Shown here one piece after another: positions 12,094-24,402 of a DNA stretch of 64,000 bases. Source of the DNA: Myrica gale (taxonomy: Eukaryota > Streptophyta > Magnoliopsida > Fagales > Myricaceae). The notes beneath the pieces were generated by a model. It was given only the letters and a program-made list of their open reading frames with translations, searched no databases and was not told where the DNA came from. The stretch covers positions 15,939,001 through 16,003,000 of the forward strand of contig OZ005612.1 of the NCBI GenBank assembly GCA_963930655.1, in the 5' to 3' direction. A program made the translations under genes and the position numbers. Position 1 is the first letter of the stretch, and the number at the start of each line of letters is the position of its first letter.

Positions 12094-12671
12094 TAAGGGT
12101 GTTCAAATGTTCCGGTTCCAACCGGAATTTCCGGTTCCGGTACCGGTTCCGGTCATTTCCGGTACCGGAACCGGATCCCATTTTAGGGAAATTCCTGAAC
12201 CGGAACCGGAAATTCCGGCGGAAATACCGGAAAATTCCGGTTCCGGTATATTTTATAAAAATTTAAAAATATTATAATTTTAATTTAGAGTTTACCTCTT
12301 TCAATTTAAATTTTTGATAAATGTTTAGTTGTTTACTTATTTGTATTATTAATTGTTTGTTTAATAGTTTTTTTGTAAATTTAATTTAGAGTTTATTTTC
12401 ATAATATTTATTTTGTTTTGAAATTTAGTTGTAATTTTAATTTATATTTATTTTGGCATCTTGAAATAGTGAAATATTGTTTTGAAATTTAGTTGTTTAA
12501 TTGTAATTTTAATTTAGAGTTATTTGGCCCACAAAAAACAACTTAAAAATACATTTTTGGGTCAAAGGAACTAAACAAATTTTTTTTTTGTCCATATAAG
12601 GAACCGGAATGGAAAATCCAATTTCGGTGAGTACCGGAACCGGAATGCATCCGGTTCCGGTATCACCCTTA
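12094..12671. mobile_element. non-autonomous hAT element rich in CCGGTTCCGG, 8 bp TSD
   Basis: 578 bp. Ends TAAGGGTGTTCAAA and (reverse complement) TAAGGGTGATACCGG, with many subterminal copies of CCGGTTCCGG and CCGGAA on both sides of an AT-rich core. A perfect 8 bp duplication CGCTAATC flanks it (12086-12093 and 12672-12679), as expected for hAT elements. No coding capacity. Related ends occur at 48780, 50498, 53507, 58942 and 61672. Confidence 0.85.
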
Positions 12672-12679
12672 CGCTAATC

Positions 12680-14352
12680 AGTATAGCTTCCCAGCTGGAA
12701 ATGAATCAAATTGTGTAGTCTTTGTAGACATAGGCACGCCAAAAAATGTGTTTCTTGGAGCCATAACGTGCAAATTCCTTCTCTTCTGCATTCAATCATA
12801 AGAACACAGAATTGTAATATTTTGAGCAATCAAGCATTGCACGAGGCTACAATATGGTATTCAGAATTTGGGGCTACGAGGGATTGGATCCTTAGATAGA
12901 TATTCCTCCACAGATTTTGTTCTTCTATCTAATCTCGACAGTTGGTTTACGCCTACTAGTTAAAATTCAGGTGAAATTACACTTATCACCCTCAAACTAC
13001 CATACATTTTTCACTTTGCACCCTAAAGTATCACTTTTGTCACATTTCACCCTCAAATTACCATGACCCAACATTTTTGACCCTCCGTCTATAATTGATA
13101 GATAAAATCTTATTATAAGGTTTATGTTGTCAAAAACTTTATATAAATTAGATAATTAAATGATATGAGATTTATTTATTATATTTATCTATTTTTAAAT
13201 TACAAAAAATAACTATGAAATTACAAAAATCCTGCTGTCCTATAGTATTTATTTATGGTAAGTACCAGGTCCCACATCAATCAAGGTACATGAGTGCCTG
13301 TTTTGACAATTTACCAAATAAGGGCACCAAGTAGATTTTTTACTGTTCATTATTGTGGTGGGGGAGGTTAAAGTTGTAAATCTCCCACCAATTACTACAA
13401 TCATTATCTAACCTTCAATCATGGGTCTAAAAGTCCACAATATCTACCATAATATTTTATACTACTTTCTCACAAAATTTAATGAAATTCCAATTTTCTT
13501 AATTTTTACCACATTTCTAAAAATTTCCAGAATTTTTGGGTTTGCATATGGCCAAATCTCCCTATAAGAAAGGATGGTTAGGCCACCAGCTTCTATAAAA
13601 TGCTATATAATTCACTAATATTTTTCGGACTAAGAGAAGACACTCTATATTCAATAATTCAAGTTCAAGGAAGTTGAGCTTTAGCTGATATTACGAGGAG
13701 TAAGGCTGCGTTTGTCACTAAAATTTTACTCAAAATTTTATCTATTTCCTAATAAAATATTCCAATATAATCTCTTTCTCTTCCATAAAAAAATATAAAA
13801 AATTACAAAAACTATAAAATATTACCTCTCTTCACTTTTTCACTAAACCCAATACCAACACTAAACCCAATACCAAAAATTTTACCACACAAACCCACCC
13901 TAAGTCGTTTACCTTGTGAAGATGCTTCAAAAAAAATATTAATTATTTTAAAAGAATAAGCATTTTTTTCTTCCATCAAAATGGTGATTTTTCTTTCCCA
14001 AGATCTCAACAAATTGAGAAAAAAAAAATAGTCCGGAAGAATGAAGATAAAGGGCTGAATTCTAATTTTTCTTAAATACTATCTGTATCGTTTTTCGTAC
14101 GAAACCATTTACGTGTCTCCAGGTATTAAATTTTAAGTGGAAACGATTCAGTCCGATGTCAGTACCATGTCCCATCCGAACCCGTGAAACACATGCTCAG
14201 GCGTGTTAAGCTCTCTTACCATCTCACAAGCACGGCCTTGAATTAACGATCTCTCTTCAGTCTTCTAAGCAGCAACGCTCAAAAGCCAAACCTCCTCTCT
14301 CTCTCTCTCTAGCTCCCTGATCTACCTCCCACGGGAGCACAAATATTTGGCC
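12680..14352. other. intergenic, with one truncated MITE-like end
   Basis: No gene recognised. From about 12971 the sequence GGTGAAATTACACTTATCACC begins like the Mutator-type MITEs elsewhere in this window, but its partner end was not found, so it may be a truncated copy. A short AT-rich MITE lies at 13706-13899. CT repeats at about 14300 lie in the presumed leader of the ABCG pseudogene. Confidence 0.4.
13706..13899. repeat. short AT-rich MITE, copy 2 (inverted orientation)
   Basis: Opens with GCGTTTGTCACTAAAATTTT and closes with ATTTTACCACACAAACCC. Contains CTCTCTTCACTTTTTCACTA, the reverse complement of the GTGAAAAAGTGAAGAGAG core of this family. Confidence 0.55.
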
Positions 14353-14460
14353 ATGACTTCCGTTGTTGATCCAAATACCAGTGATCATGAAACTAACCTA
14401 ACCTTAGCGACTCTATTTCTACATCTTTAGAAGTGGAAACCGTTCATGGTAATCCAAGGC

Positions 14461-16213
14461 CAGAGGCGGATCTAGCGAGGGGCAGCTGCTATCGCCTGAA
14501 AAATCTCTTAAACATTTTTTTCTTTTTTTGGGTTTTTTTATATTGGCTGCCCCCCCTTAGACGCAGGCCATGAAGCCAGCCCCCCTTCAAACAAAAAGAC
14601 TTTGCACTGCTACAAAAGCTCTGAGGTGGATATGCGAGAAAGTCACGCTACAAAGGGTGTGAATAGAGCGGAGCGTTTAGCCTCTGGGGTCTGCTGCAGG
14701 GACGGGGGTACGGATTCCTGGTCAAGCTTATTCATTAGCCACAAGCGTTGCCACACCAGCACGTTTGTTCTACGTGGCATCTGAATAATCTGATCCTTCC
14801 CTTTCAGCAATTTCACGTGGTTCTCTTTTTTTTTTTCTTCCTATTCCAACCAAACTAATTAAAAATCCACCTATTTAACTAGAGGTTTAGTTTGGTTGTA
14901 CAAAATTTGTAATAATAGTATGAATATTTAAACAGATTACAAAAGTTGACAAATTTTTTTGAAGATATTTATTTGAAACTAATTTTTTAATAAAAAATAT
15001 ATTAAAGATTTGTAAAAAAATTACATAGTCGGAGACATCTAAAGGTTCAAAAATACTAAACCTTATATTTATTATTATTTTTACCCAAAGAAAAATCGTA
15101 GATAGTAGCTTCAAAGTGGAGGTTGAATAACTTATTAACTTGCGGACTTTCAAATATTCTGCAACACCCGAATCACGTGCCGTCGTACGAATACTGCAGC
15201 AGCTGGCAGTGGCATTTATTGCGAACATAAACTTCTTTTCCACTTTTCCAATATCTGAAATCTCTCCTTTTCTTAACCAACTCCTAAAAGAGAGATTAGT
15301 ATATTATAATATTTTTTAGTCTATTAAGTTCTTATTTAAAACATACTCCTAAGTTTTTTAGTCTATTAGCATATTAGGATTATTGAATTTATTGTGAACC
15401 GGATAGAGAATTCATGAATTTGTGATGAAATTTTGATTGAATTCATGTGATAAAATTCATGTGATTGAATTCATGTGATGAAATTTTTATGAATTAAGTA
15501 CTAATAGAGAATTAATGAATTTGCAATCTTTCTAAGCAGAAGATATTTGTTGTAAAAACTTAGATACGGTTAATACAGTCACTCACGTACAAACTCGAAT
15601 CAAAATTTTGAATTCTGATTCGTGTAAACAAAAAGGGAAACAATATTTGATCTTTTGGGGCTTATAGAAGGCAATAGGAGAATTGGGCTATCTTACCCAT
15701 CAAGATTAAAAGGAGGCCATCGTTGTTTGCTCTTTTTATTTCCTAGAAGTACTTGATCTGTGCTTTTGAATATTTAAGCTATGTTTCATTTTCCCAGTAG
15801 AATTGTCTTAATAAGCTTATAATGTATTTAGTTCATTTTAATTTGTTATTAGGTCTTAGTATCTTTGAATTGTCATGTAGGCCTTCAATTCAAAAATGTT
15901 ATGTGCTTAGTTCCTTTCAATTGATAATTTTTTCTTAGCTTTTATTCATTATTCTACTATGTAGTGCAGTATGGAATTTATGGAAATTTTGTTATTTTAA
16001 TTCTAGTTTCTTCTTGTTTGAAAAATAAATCTGTTGCGAGATCATGTTATTTTTATTCACACAAAATGGTAAATATTTCAGTCCTTGTGTTAGTCTTTCT
16101 AAGATTCTTTTTTTAACTCTTAAAGACATTTTTTTGCATTACATAGTAAATTTTTTTTGTCATTTTTTCTTAAGAATTTGCCCCCTTCCATTATATTCCT
16201 AGTTCCGCCACTG
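14461..16213. mobile_element. non-autonomous hAT-type element (CAG...CTG ends), 8 bp TSD
   Basis: 1753 bp inserted in exon 1 of the ABCG pseudogene. Terminal inverted repeats CAGAGGCGGA / TCCGCCACTG. A perfect 8 bp duplication TCCAAGGC flanks it (14453-14460 and 16214-16221). Removing the insert and one duplication restores the reading of exon 1 across the junction, which confirms the borders. No transposase recognised inside; content is AT-rich with short GAATTCATGTGAT repeats near 15430-15480. Confidence 0.9.
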
Positions 16214-18723
16214 TCCAAGGCCAAGTATTAACGCAGGAGGAAGGGTTGTCAGGACTGTGTCCGAGGAAGATGGAGTTTTCTTGACATGGGAGGATTTGTG
16301 GGTGACGGTTTCTAATGGAAAGAATGGTAGCGATCAATCCTCGGGGGTGTGACTGGTTATGCTCGACCAGGGGAGCTCCTAGCCATAATGGGTCCTTCTG
16401 GTTGTGGCAAGTCTACCCTCCTTGATGCATTAGCAGGTAAATCATGGTTTGTGTTTCTAACCGAACTTGTTGACCAGACTTCTGCAACTCTCCAAGTTCC
16501 TCTTCACTCGTAATAGATGTTCCACTTTTTTTTTTTGGTTTCATGAGACAAAGATACATACGATGTCCCTTATTTTCCGCGTTCATAGTTGTAAATCCAT
16601 GTTGAATCAGCAGAACTATATATGCGTGAGATAAGCCAGAAGGAAGGAAGCAAACTAACGTAAGACCGCAGAGCTGACGAAGAACAAATGTCTTCTATTG
16701 CTTTCAGAATCTTTAGCTGATCTTGAGAACCAACAAGAATAATATCATGTGACCAAATTAATCGCAATAATGCCTACCACACAAAAATTCTACCGGGCAA
16801 TATTGCTCTTAATTGTTGAGCCAATAAATATATATGTTACTAAGATACTATCGCTAAGAAGATTCAGAATGATGAGAACATGGCAATATGATTCAACAAA
16901 ACCTGTGGACATAGCCACATAGGTGTACGTAATTTATGTTTTTATGTCGCAGGGAGATTAGGTTCAAACACAAGGCAATCGGGGGATATTTTAATCAATG
17001 GCCACAAACAGGCGCTGGCTTTTGGAACTTCGGTAAGAGGAAAAGTTAAAGAAAAACATATCCTTTGTAAGCAAAATCTGTTTTAAATTCATAAAAACAA
17101 CTGCTAATTAGTCCGGTTTTATTTTTTTCTGAACTTAGGCATATGTAACGCAAGATGATATTCTGATGACAACCTTAACGGTGGGAGAAGCCGTGTACTA
17201 CTCAGCTCAGCTCCAATTACCAGACTTCATGTCCAACTCAGAGAAGAAGGAGAGAGCAGACATGATAATCAGAGAAATGGGGATCAGTGGCGGGCAAAAG
17301 AGAAGAGTCAGCATTTGCATAGAGATCCTAACACGCCCCAAGCTTCTTTTCCTTGAAGAGCCAACAAGTGGACTTGACAGTGCAGCATCATATTATGTCA
17401 TGAGCAGAATCGCAAGCCTTGATCGTATGGATGGAATTGGAAGGACTATAATTGCATCCATCCATCAACCCAGCAGTGAAGTCTTCCAACTTTTCCACAA
17501 TCTTTGCCTCTTGTCGTCAGGGAGAACAGTATACTTTGGTCCTGCTTTTAAAGCAAATGAGGTAGAGTTGTAAATTTTTTGTTTATGAAGCACATGATCA
17601 TCTACTTCGCTCAGGAATACGTGACTAAACCTTCCCACTTTCACTTCACTGCAGTTTTTCGCTTCAAATGGCTTTCCCTGTCCGAGTTTCCAAAATCTAT
17701 CCAATCACTTCCTCAAAACCATAAACAAGTATTTTGAAAAGGTAAGTTGCTTGAAGAAGAAGTTTCAGTTACATTGAAACTCCTTGGATGTATTTTGGGA
17801 AGCTTATTGATCATATGATCTATTGGTGGCTTAACAGCGGACATGGTTTCACGTCTCTGTACGGCCACAAAATCATTCTAAGTCCAGGCGCAATTAGTTT
17901 CTGTAATCTGAAAAACAGTATCCTTAAGGATCTCACAAATGTTTTCTATATTAATTACTTGTAGGATATTGATCAGCAAGGTTTAGGTGGAGGAATACCC
18001 ACAGAGGAAGCAATTGACAATCTTACAAAGTCATATAAATTACCTGAAATTTGCCAAGAAGTTCGAACACAAGTGGCAGAAATATGTAAACAAGTAAATA
18101 AGCAAGCATCTAAAGCATATTTCTAAAAAAACAAAGAAAGAGAGAGAATTAATTAACGACTGAAACTTTCATTGGTTCCAGGATCCAGAAGCATTAGAGA
18201 ATAAGAGAAGCCACGCTGGCTTTGTTACTCAGTGCCTTGTTCTTACAAGAAGGTCTCTCGTGAATATGTACCGGGATCTAGGCTACTACTGGTTGCGCCT
18301 AGCTATCTATGTCGCATTATCTTTGGGCCTAGCGACCGTCTTCTACGACGTCGGCTTTACTTATGGATCGATTCAGGCAAGAGAGAGATAGATATTCCTT
18401 ATTGTACACACATATTTGTTGCTGATCTTTTACAGGCAAGGGGTGCACTGCTCATGTTTGTTGCTTCATTCCTAACTTTCATGACCATCGGTGGATTCCC
18501 TTCTTTCGTGGAGGACATGGAGGTTCGTTTTGTCCGATTCATTGAAATATTAATTAATCACCTTTACGCACATATTTGTCTTCCTTGACTATCTCCCTCT
18601 CTAGTCTCTGTGACAAAAAAAGTCGAAAAGAAGAAAATCCGGAAAAAATAACTGTACTTTTGCTTGTTCAGCCATTGGCTCACCAAATCAACAGTTACCA
18701 ATGTATTCTGATCTTCCATTTAT

Positions 18724-18950
18724 ATTAAAGGCAGCAACGTCTATTTTCTATCTATGGTCAGATTTGTACACCAACGCCTAATCTTTTACTTCCATATCAT
18801 ATTGATCTTGTACAACTGCTCCTTTCCAATTGCACAAACGCTCATTTCCTTGTTCATTAGACCTAATCATAATATAAAATCACACATTGTATCTACTTTG
18901 AATAATACGAAAGATAGCATTCTCACAAACCTTGTCTCTGTTCGGCAAAC
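18724..18950 (+). repeat. copia 5' LTR
   Basis: Begins ATTAAAGGCAGCAACGTCTA and ends TCTGTTCGGCAAAC; matches the 3' LTR through most of its length, with an indel near 18785. Confidence 0.85.
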
Positions 18951-21900
18951 CTAATTATGGTATCAAAGCAATAATTTTCTTCATGTCTGCTCATAGTCCA
19001 GCTTCTTCTCCGGAGGTCTCCCCTCCCACATCTACCTTTGTTCTCGATCCCAAATCTGGTTCTGCCCTTATTCCTCATTCTCCTCCTCCCATGGATCACA
19101 ATTATCCATTTTTTCTACATTCTTCCGACTATCTTGGAGCCACCTTGGTATCCACTCTCCTTAATAGTGACAACTTTCTAAAATGGCAGAGGGCCATGAA
19201 AATTGCCCTAAATGCTAAAAACAAACTTTGTTTTGTTGATGGCTCCTTGTCCAAACCAATTGATTCTCCCACTGAGATTCAATTGTGGGAACGTTGCAAT
19301 GACATGGTATTGTCTTGGATCCTTAATTCCATCAATAAAACCATTGTCGATAGCCTCATCTATCTCGATAGCCCCCGTGCCGTTTGACTTGACCTTCAAG
19401 ATCGATTTGCTCAGTCTAACAATCCTCGCATCTTCCAACTCAAGCATGATATTGCCACTCTTACTCAAGGTAGTCGTTCTCTTGCAACTTATTTCACCAT
19501 TCTCAAAGGATATTGGGATGAACTTGTCGTGCTCCAATCTGTTTCTCCTTGCACCTGTGATGCCCTCAAAGAAACTCAACACCTCTATGACACTGAGAAG
19601 ATTTTCCAATTCCTTATGGGCCTCCACGATTCCTTTACTTTAATCCAAAGTCACCTGCTTGCCATGGATCCCTTACCGCCTCTCTCCAAGATCTATTCAA
19701 CTCTGCATCAAGAAGAATAGCAGCGTCTCCTCCATCTTCCGCCACTACAGCCTGATGCCACTGCCATGGCAGCCAACCGACCACCCTTCAGACCCTTGGA
19801 CCACCATGGTCGCGGCCGAGGACGCCCACGCTGCTCCTATTGTCACCGGGATGGTCACTAGCAAGACCAGTGCTACAACCTTCACGGTTTTCCCCCGACC
19901 ACCGCCTCCATGGCTTCTCCCGTGCCCCCGCCGGTTCCTCCGATGGCCACCAAGCACCTGTCGTGCCCTCCTCTGCCAATCACACGCTGCTCTCTAGTGA
20001 ACCCGCTTCTCCTGCTGAAAACAGCGCACCAGCATCGCAAGTCCCTCCAGGGCTTTCCCACGCTCAATTTCAGCAATTAATGGAATTTTTTAATTCCAAA
20101 ACTACCTCTGCTCTATCTAGTTCAGTAAATTTGTTGGTAAACACGCCTCTTGTCACTCAGTTTCTCCTTCACATAATACTAAATGGGTTTTAGATTTAGG
20201 TGCCTCTGATCATATGATTTCTAACAAAATTACAAATCTTGTCTTACAAATATTATATCTCTTGCTCACCCTTGCCCTATTAAATTACCCAATGGTGACA
20301 CTATCTCTATCACACAATCAGGTACTATTTCTTTATCTCCTTCTTTAACTCTTACCAATGTTCTTTTTGTCCCTGAATTTTAATTTAATCTCTTATCTAT
20401 TGGAAAACTTACTAGTACTCTTAAATGTGTTGCTATTTTTTTTCTCAACTTTCTGTGTGTTTCAGGACCTTGCAACAAAGAGGCTGATTGGAACAGGTGA
20501 AGCTCGCGATGGTCTCTATTACTTCAAACCCTTATCCGCCTCCAGTTTTTCGTCTCACCGTACTCCCACAACCCATTTATGGCATGCTCGTCTAGGTCAC
20601 CCTTCTTTGGCATGCCTTCCTAACACTCTAAATCTTTCTCCTGTTAGTTTTCATTGTGATGTCTGTACTCGAGCCAAACATACTCGTCTTCATTTTTCTC
20701 TTAATTTGAATAAAAGCAAGGTTTGTTTTAATTGTATTTATTGTGATATTTGGGATGATTATTCCACCCTTCTCTTTCTGGTGCCCATTATTTTTTGACA
20801 ATAGTCGACGATTATTCTCGCACTACATGGGTTTATTTAATGCGTTTTAAATATGATGCATACTCTTGTCTCACATAATTTTCCGCTCTTATTCATAAAC
20901 AATATAATCACCGCATTAAAATTGTTCGCACTGACAATGGTCAAGAATTTCTTTCTAAAAAAACCAAATTTTTTTTCCACACACATGGTGTTCTTCATGA
21001 GAAAACATGCTTCGAGACCCCTCAACAAAACGGTGTCGCTGAACGAAAACATCGTCACCTTCTCAATGTGGCTAGATGTTTTCGTTTCTATGCCCATCTC
21101 CCCATCACTTTTTGGGGTGAGTGTGTCACAACTGCCACTTATCTCATTAATCGCACACCTTCCACTAATCTTCACAATAAATCTCTTTATCCTCTCATCG
21201 CGACAAATTTTTAGCCCGCGCTCGTCGTTGTCTTTTTCTCAGTTATCCACCTCATCACTGTGCTTATCGCGACTATGACCTAGACACCCATAAAAATTTT
21301 ATCTCACGCGATGTCACTTTTGAAGAAACGTTTTTTCCTTACCATGACCTCATCTTCATTCCTCATCCGACCCAGTCACCCTTATTCCTATTACTGATCT
21401 CTCTTTTCCTCCAACTCCCCCACTCTTCCCTTCTCTGCCTTCATCTCTCCCACCGCCATCCACACCTTCTTTGTCTATCCCACCCCCGCCCTCTCCCTCC
21501 ACCCCCTGTTCGTCCCAAACGTCGCACCACTCGTCCTGCTTATCTTCATGACTATGTTTGCCTAACCTTACCTTTATCCCCGCCGGCTTCACCCTCCTCT
21601 CAGCCTCTCTCAGGTACGACTCATTATCTCTCTACACATTTATCTTATCATCGCTTTAATTCTCGTCATTTAGCTTTTATTACTGCCTTATCTCAAAGTG
21701 ATGATCCCACCAATTACTCAGCTGCCATCCGTCATTCTCATTGGCACAATGTTATGCAAACTGAGTTACAGGCTCTTGAAGCCAATCATACCCGGTCTCT
21801 CCAGCCTCTTCCTCCCGGTAAGCTACCCATTCGCTGTAAATAGATTTTTAAAACCATACTTCGCTCCAACGACTCTGTTGATCGTTACAAAGCTCCCTTG

Positions 21901-23244
21901 GTCGCCAAAGGTTACACTCAAGTTGAAGGTCTTGATTACCATGATATTTTTGCTCCTGTTGCTAAACTTGTTACTGTTAGATGTGTCCTTGCAGTTGTCG
22001 CTGCCAACCGGTGGTCTCTCCGCCTGCTTCACGTCAACAATGTCTTTCTTCATGACTATCTCGAGAAGAAGTATACATGAAACCTCCACCCGGCATTGCC
22101 ATGAGGAGGAGTCTCATGTTTTTCGCCTGCTAAAATCTCTTTACGGGTTGAAACAAACGTCTCGCAACAGGTTTGCCAAACTCTTCTCTGTCCTTTTAGA
22201 TGCCGGTTTTCACCCATCTCAGGCTGACCACTCTATTTTTACTTATTCCAAAGGAACTCTTTTCACTTTAATTCTTGTTTATGTTGACGATATTCTTTTG
22301 GCAGGAAATGATTCCTCTCATATCCAGCATCTCATAGAATTTCTCAGCTGCCGTTTCAAACTCAAAGATCTTGGAACCCTAAAATATTTTCTGGGTCTGG
22401 AGATTACTCGCTCACCTTCCGACATTTTTCTCAACCAACGAAAGTATGCTCTAGACATTCTCACCGACAGTGGTCATCTCGGCACTCGCCCGACCATTAC
22501 ACCAATGGAACAACACCTCAAACTCACTGACACTACCGGTGATCCCTTGTCTGATCCTAGCATCTATCGCCACCTCGTAGGAAGGCTGATCTATCTCACC
22601 ATCACTCGTCCAGATATTTTTTTTCCCGTCAACCTCTTCAGCTAGTTCATGCATGCTCCTCGATAGCCGCATTGTGATGCTGTCATTCGTATTTTACGGT
22701 ATATTAAATCTACACCTGGTCAGGGTCTTTTTTACCCATATCACAATATTTTGCAGTTTTCCACCTACTCAGACTCCGATTGGGCCAACTGTCCCTCCAC
22801 TCGCCGCTCTACTATTGGTTTTTTCATCCAGCTTGGCGCTAGCCCCATCTCTTGGAGCAAAAAAAAGCAACTCACTGTCTCTCGTTCCGCCGCTGAAGCC
22901 GAATATCGTGCCATGCTTCCACCACCTGTGAACTTACTTGGCTCTGGTCTCTCCTCTGTGATCTCTAGCTCTCTCATCCTGAGCCTATGATCCTCTACTG
23001 TGATAACCAAGCTGCTCTTCACATTGCAAAAAATCCCATTTTTCATGAACGTATCAAACATATCGAAATTGACTGCCACATCATCCGTGAAGAAACTCTG
23101 CACTGGCCTCATTTCCACCGCTCATGTCCCCGCTTCGGAACAACTCGCCGACGTTTTTACCAAAGCTTTGGGTCATGACTTATTCTCCCATTTATCTCGT
23201 AAGTTGGGCATTTCGGATCTCCATGCACCAACTTGAGGAAGAGT

Positions 23245-23482
23245 ATTAAAGGAAACAACGTCTATTTTCTATCTATGGTCAGATTTGTACACCAACGCCT
23301 AATCCTTTCCTTACTTATCAAACATGATATGGAAGAATCTTGTACGGCCGCTCCTTTCCAATTGCACAGACGCTCATTTCCTTGTTCATTATACCTAATC
23401 GTAAAATAAAATCACACATTGTATCTACTTTGAATAATACGAAAGATAGCATTCTCACAAACCTTGTCTCTGTTCGGCAAAC
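23245..23482 (+). repeat. copia 3' LTR
   Basis: Begins ATTAAAGGAAACAACGTCTA and ends TCTGTTCGGCAAAC, directly before the TTTAT duplication. It differs from the 5' LTR mainly around 23310-23345 (different bases and a few more of them). Confidence 0.85.
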
Positions 23483-24183
23483 TTTATTAATTTATCCAGT
23501 TATTTGAAAGAGAAAGATTAAATGGTCATTATGGCACTAGTGCGTTTGTCATTTGCAACACATTTTCTATTGTTCCGTACTTGCTGCTGATATCACTGGT
23601 TCCCGTGGAAATAGCTTATTACCTTCCCAGACTTCATAAAGGAGCTGAGCACTTCTTATACTTTGCTTCCGTGCTATTTGCTTGCATGATGTTAGTTGAG
23701 AGCCTGATGACGATTGTGGCAAGCGTTGTGCCTAACTTTCTTATGGGTATAATAACGAGTGCGGGAATTCAAGGCCCGATGATCTTAGGTAGCGGATTCT
23801 TTCGGCTGCCCAACAATCTTCCCAAGCCAGAGTTGAGATATATCCTCTGTATTACATCGTTTTCCACAAGTACGCCTACCAAAGAATGTTTAAGAACGAG
23901 TTTGAAGGGCTAACATTTCTTAACAATCAATCCGAAGGGCAACAAACCATTAGTGGAGATCAAATCTTGAGAGATAATTGGCAAGTGGAAATGGGTACTT
24001 CTAAGTGGGTAGATCGTGCTATATTGTTAGGAATGGTAGTTCTGTATCGTGTTTTGTTTTTAGGTATCATCAAGACCAAAGAAAAGGTTAAACCAATTGT
24101 CAGAGCTTTCTTGTCAGTGTCTCCCAAGAAAACTATACGGGTCATGATGAATCCCTCTGCTACACTTTTAATATGAGGAGAGT

Positions 24184-24391
24184 TGTCATTGTCTTGTGCA
24201 ATAGTTGTTACATTTTATGAATTTTTGCGTCCATCTCTTGCGGGTCTCCCTGCTACCTTCGAGGACTTTGAGTCCTCGTTTATGGGCTACGGCCCCTAGA
24301 TTTGTTGCGGACCCTTTGAGTCCTTTCTGTTGTAAGTTTTCGACTGTAATTTCTATGCTACGAATAAAATGTGTCGTGATTAAAAAAAAAC
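24184..24391 (+). mobile_element. poly(A)-tailed retroposon (short retrocopy) with 11 bp TSD
   Basis: About 208 bp ending in an AATAAA-containing stretch and A9 (24382-24390). Flanked by a perfect 11 bp duplication ATGAGGAGAGT (24173-24183 and 24392-24402), the pattern of LINE-mediated retroposition. The first duplication overlaps the stop codon of the ABCG pseudogene. The body contains TTCGAGGACTTTGAGTCCTC and a second GACCCTTTGAGTCC but no tRNA-like promoter boxes that I can see, so it looks like a 5'-truncated retrocopy or LINE tail rather than a SINE. Confidence 0.75.
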
Positions 24392-24402
24392 ATGAGGAGA
24401 GT

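Larger units (their letters stand above)
18724..23482 (+). mobile_element. Ty1/copia LTR retrotransposon, degenerate, in intron 7 of the ABCG pseudogene
   Basis: 4.76 kb with two similar LTRs (227 and 238 bp) and a perfect 5 bp duplication TTTAT at 18719-18723 and 23483-23487. A tRNA-Met-type primer site (TGGTATCAAAGC, about 18958) follows the 5' LTR; a purine tract (GAGGAAGAG, 23235-23243) precedes the 3' LTR. Domains in copia order: GAG (18984-19720) with a CX2CX4HX4C knuckle near 19835-19890 (CSYCHRDGH...DQC); protease WVLDLGASDH near 20190; integrase (HARLGHPS near 20585; VDDYSRTTW near 20803; DNGQEF; QQNGVAERKHRH near 21030); reverse transcriptase (APLVAKGYTQVEGLDYHDIF near 21890; YVDDILLAGND near 22280); RNase H (YSDSDWANCP near 22770; [13 protein letters not shown]). 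Many stops and frameshifts: not autonomous. Confidence 0.95.
14353..24176 (+). pseudogene. ABCG half-size transporter pseudogene (paralogue of 26655-29658)
   Basis: Same 8-exon plan as the intact neighbour. Exon 1 is 14353-14460 plus 16222-16436, split by a hAT element. The others are 16953-17032, 17139-17561, 17655-17741, 17965-18093, 18182-18376, 18436-18522 and 23500-24176; a copia element sits in intron 7. Still readable: Walker A (GPSGCGKST), ABC signature (ISGGQKRR), Walker B region (KLLFLEEPTSGLDS) and H-loop (SIHQPSSEV). Damage: a one-base frameshift near 14407 and another near 16333; an in-frame 48 bp deletion (16 residues) just before the signature near 17282, relative to the paralogue; Walker B Asp to Glu at the same comparison point; an insertion frameshift near 23830-23850. 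Intron 6 starts GC where the paralogue has GT. Not expected to make a working transporter. Confidence 0.9.

Noticed and set aside
13240..13700. Possible solo LTR upstream of the ABCG pseudogene
   Set aside because: TATA-like and short repeat features, but no TG...CA ends or target duplication.
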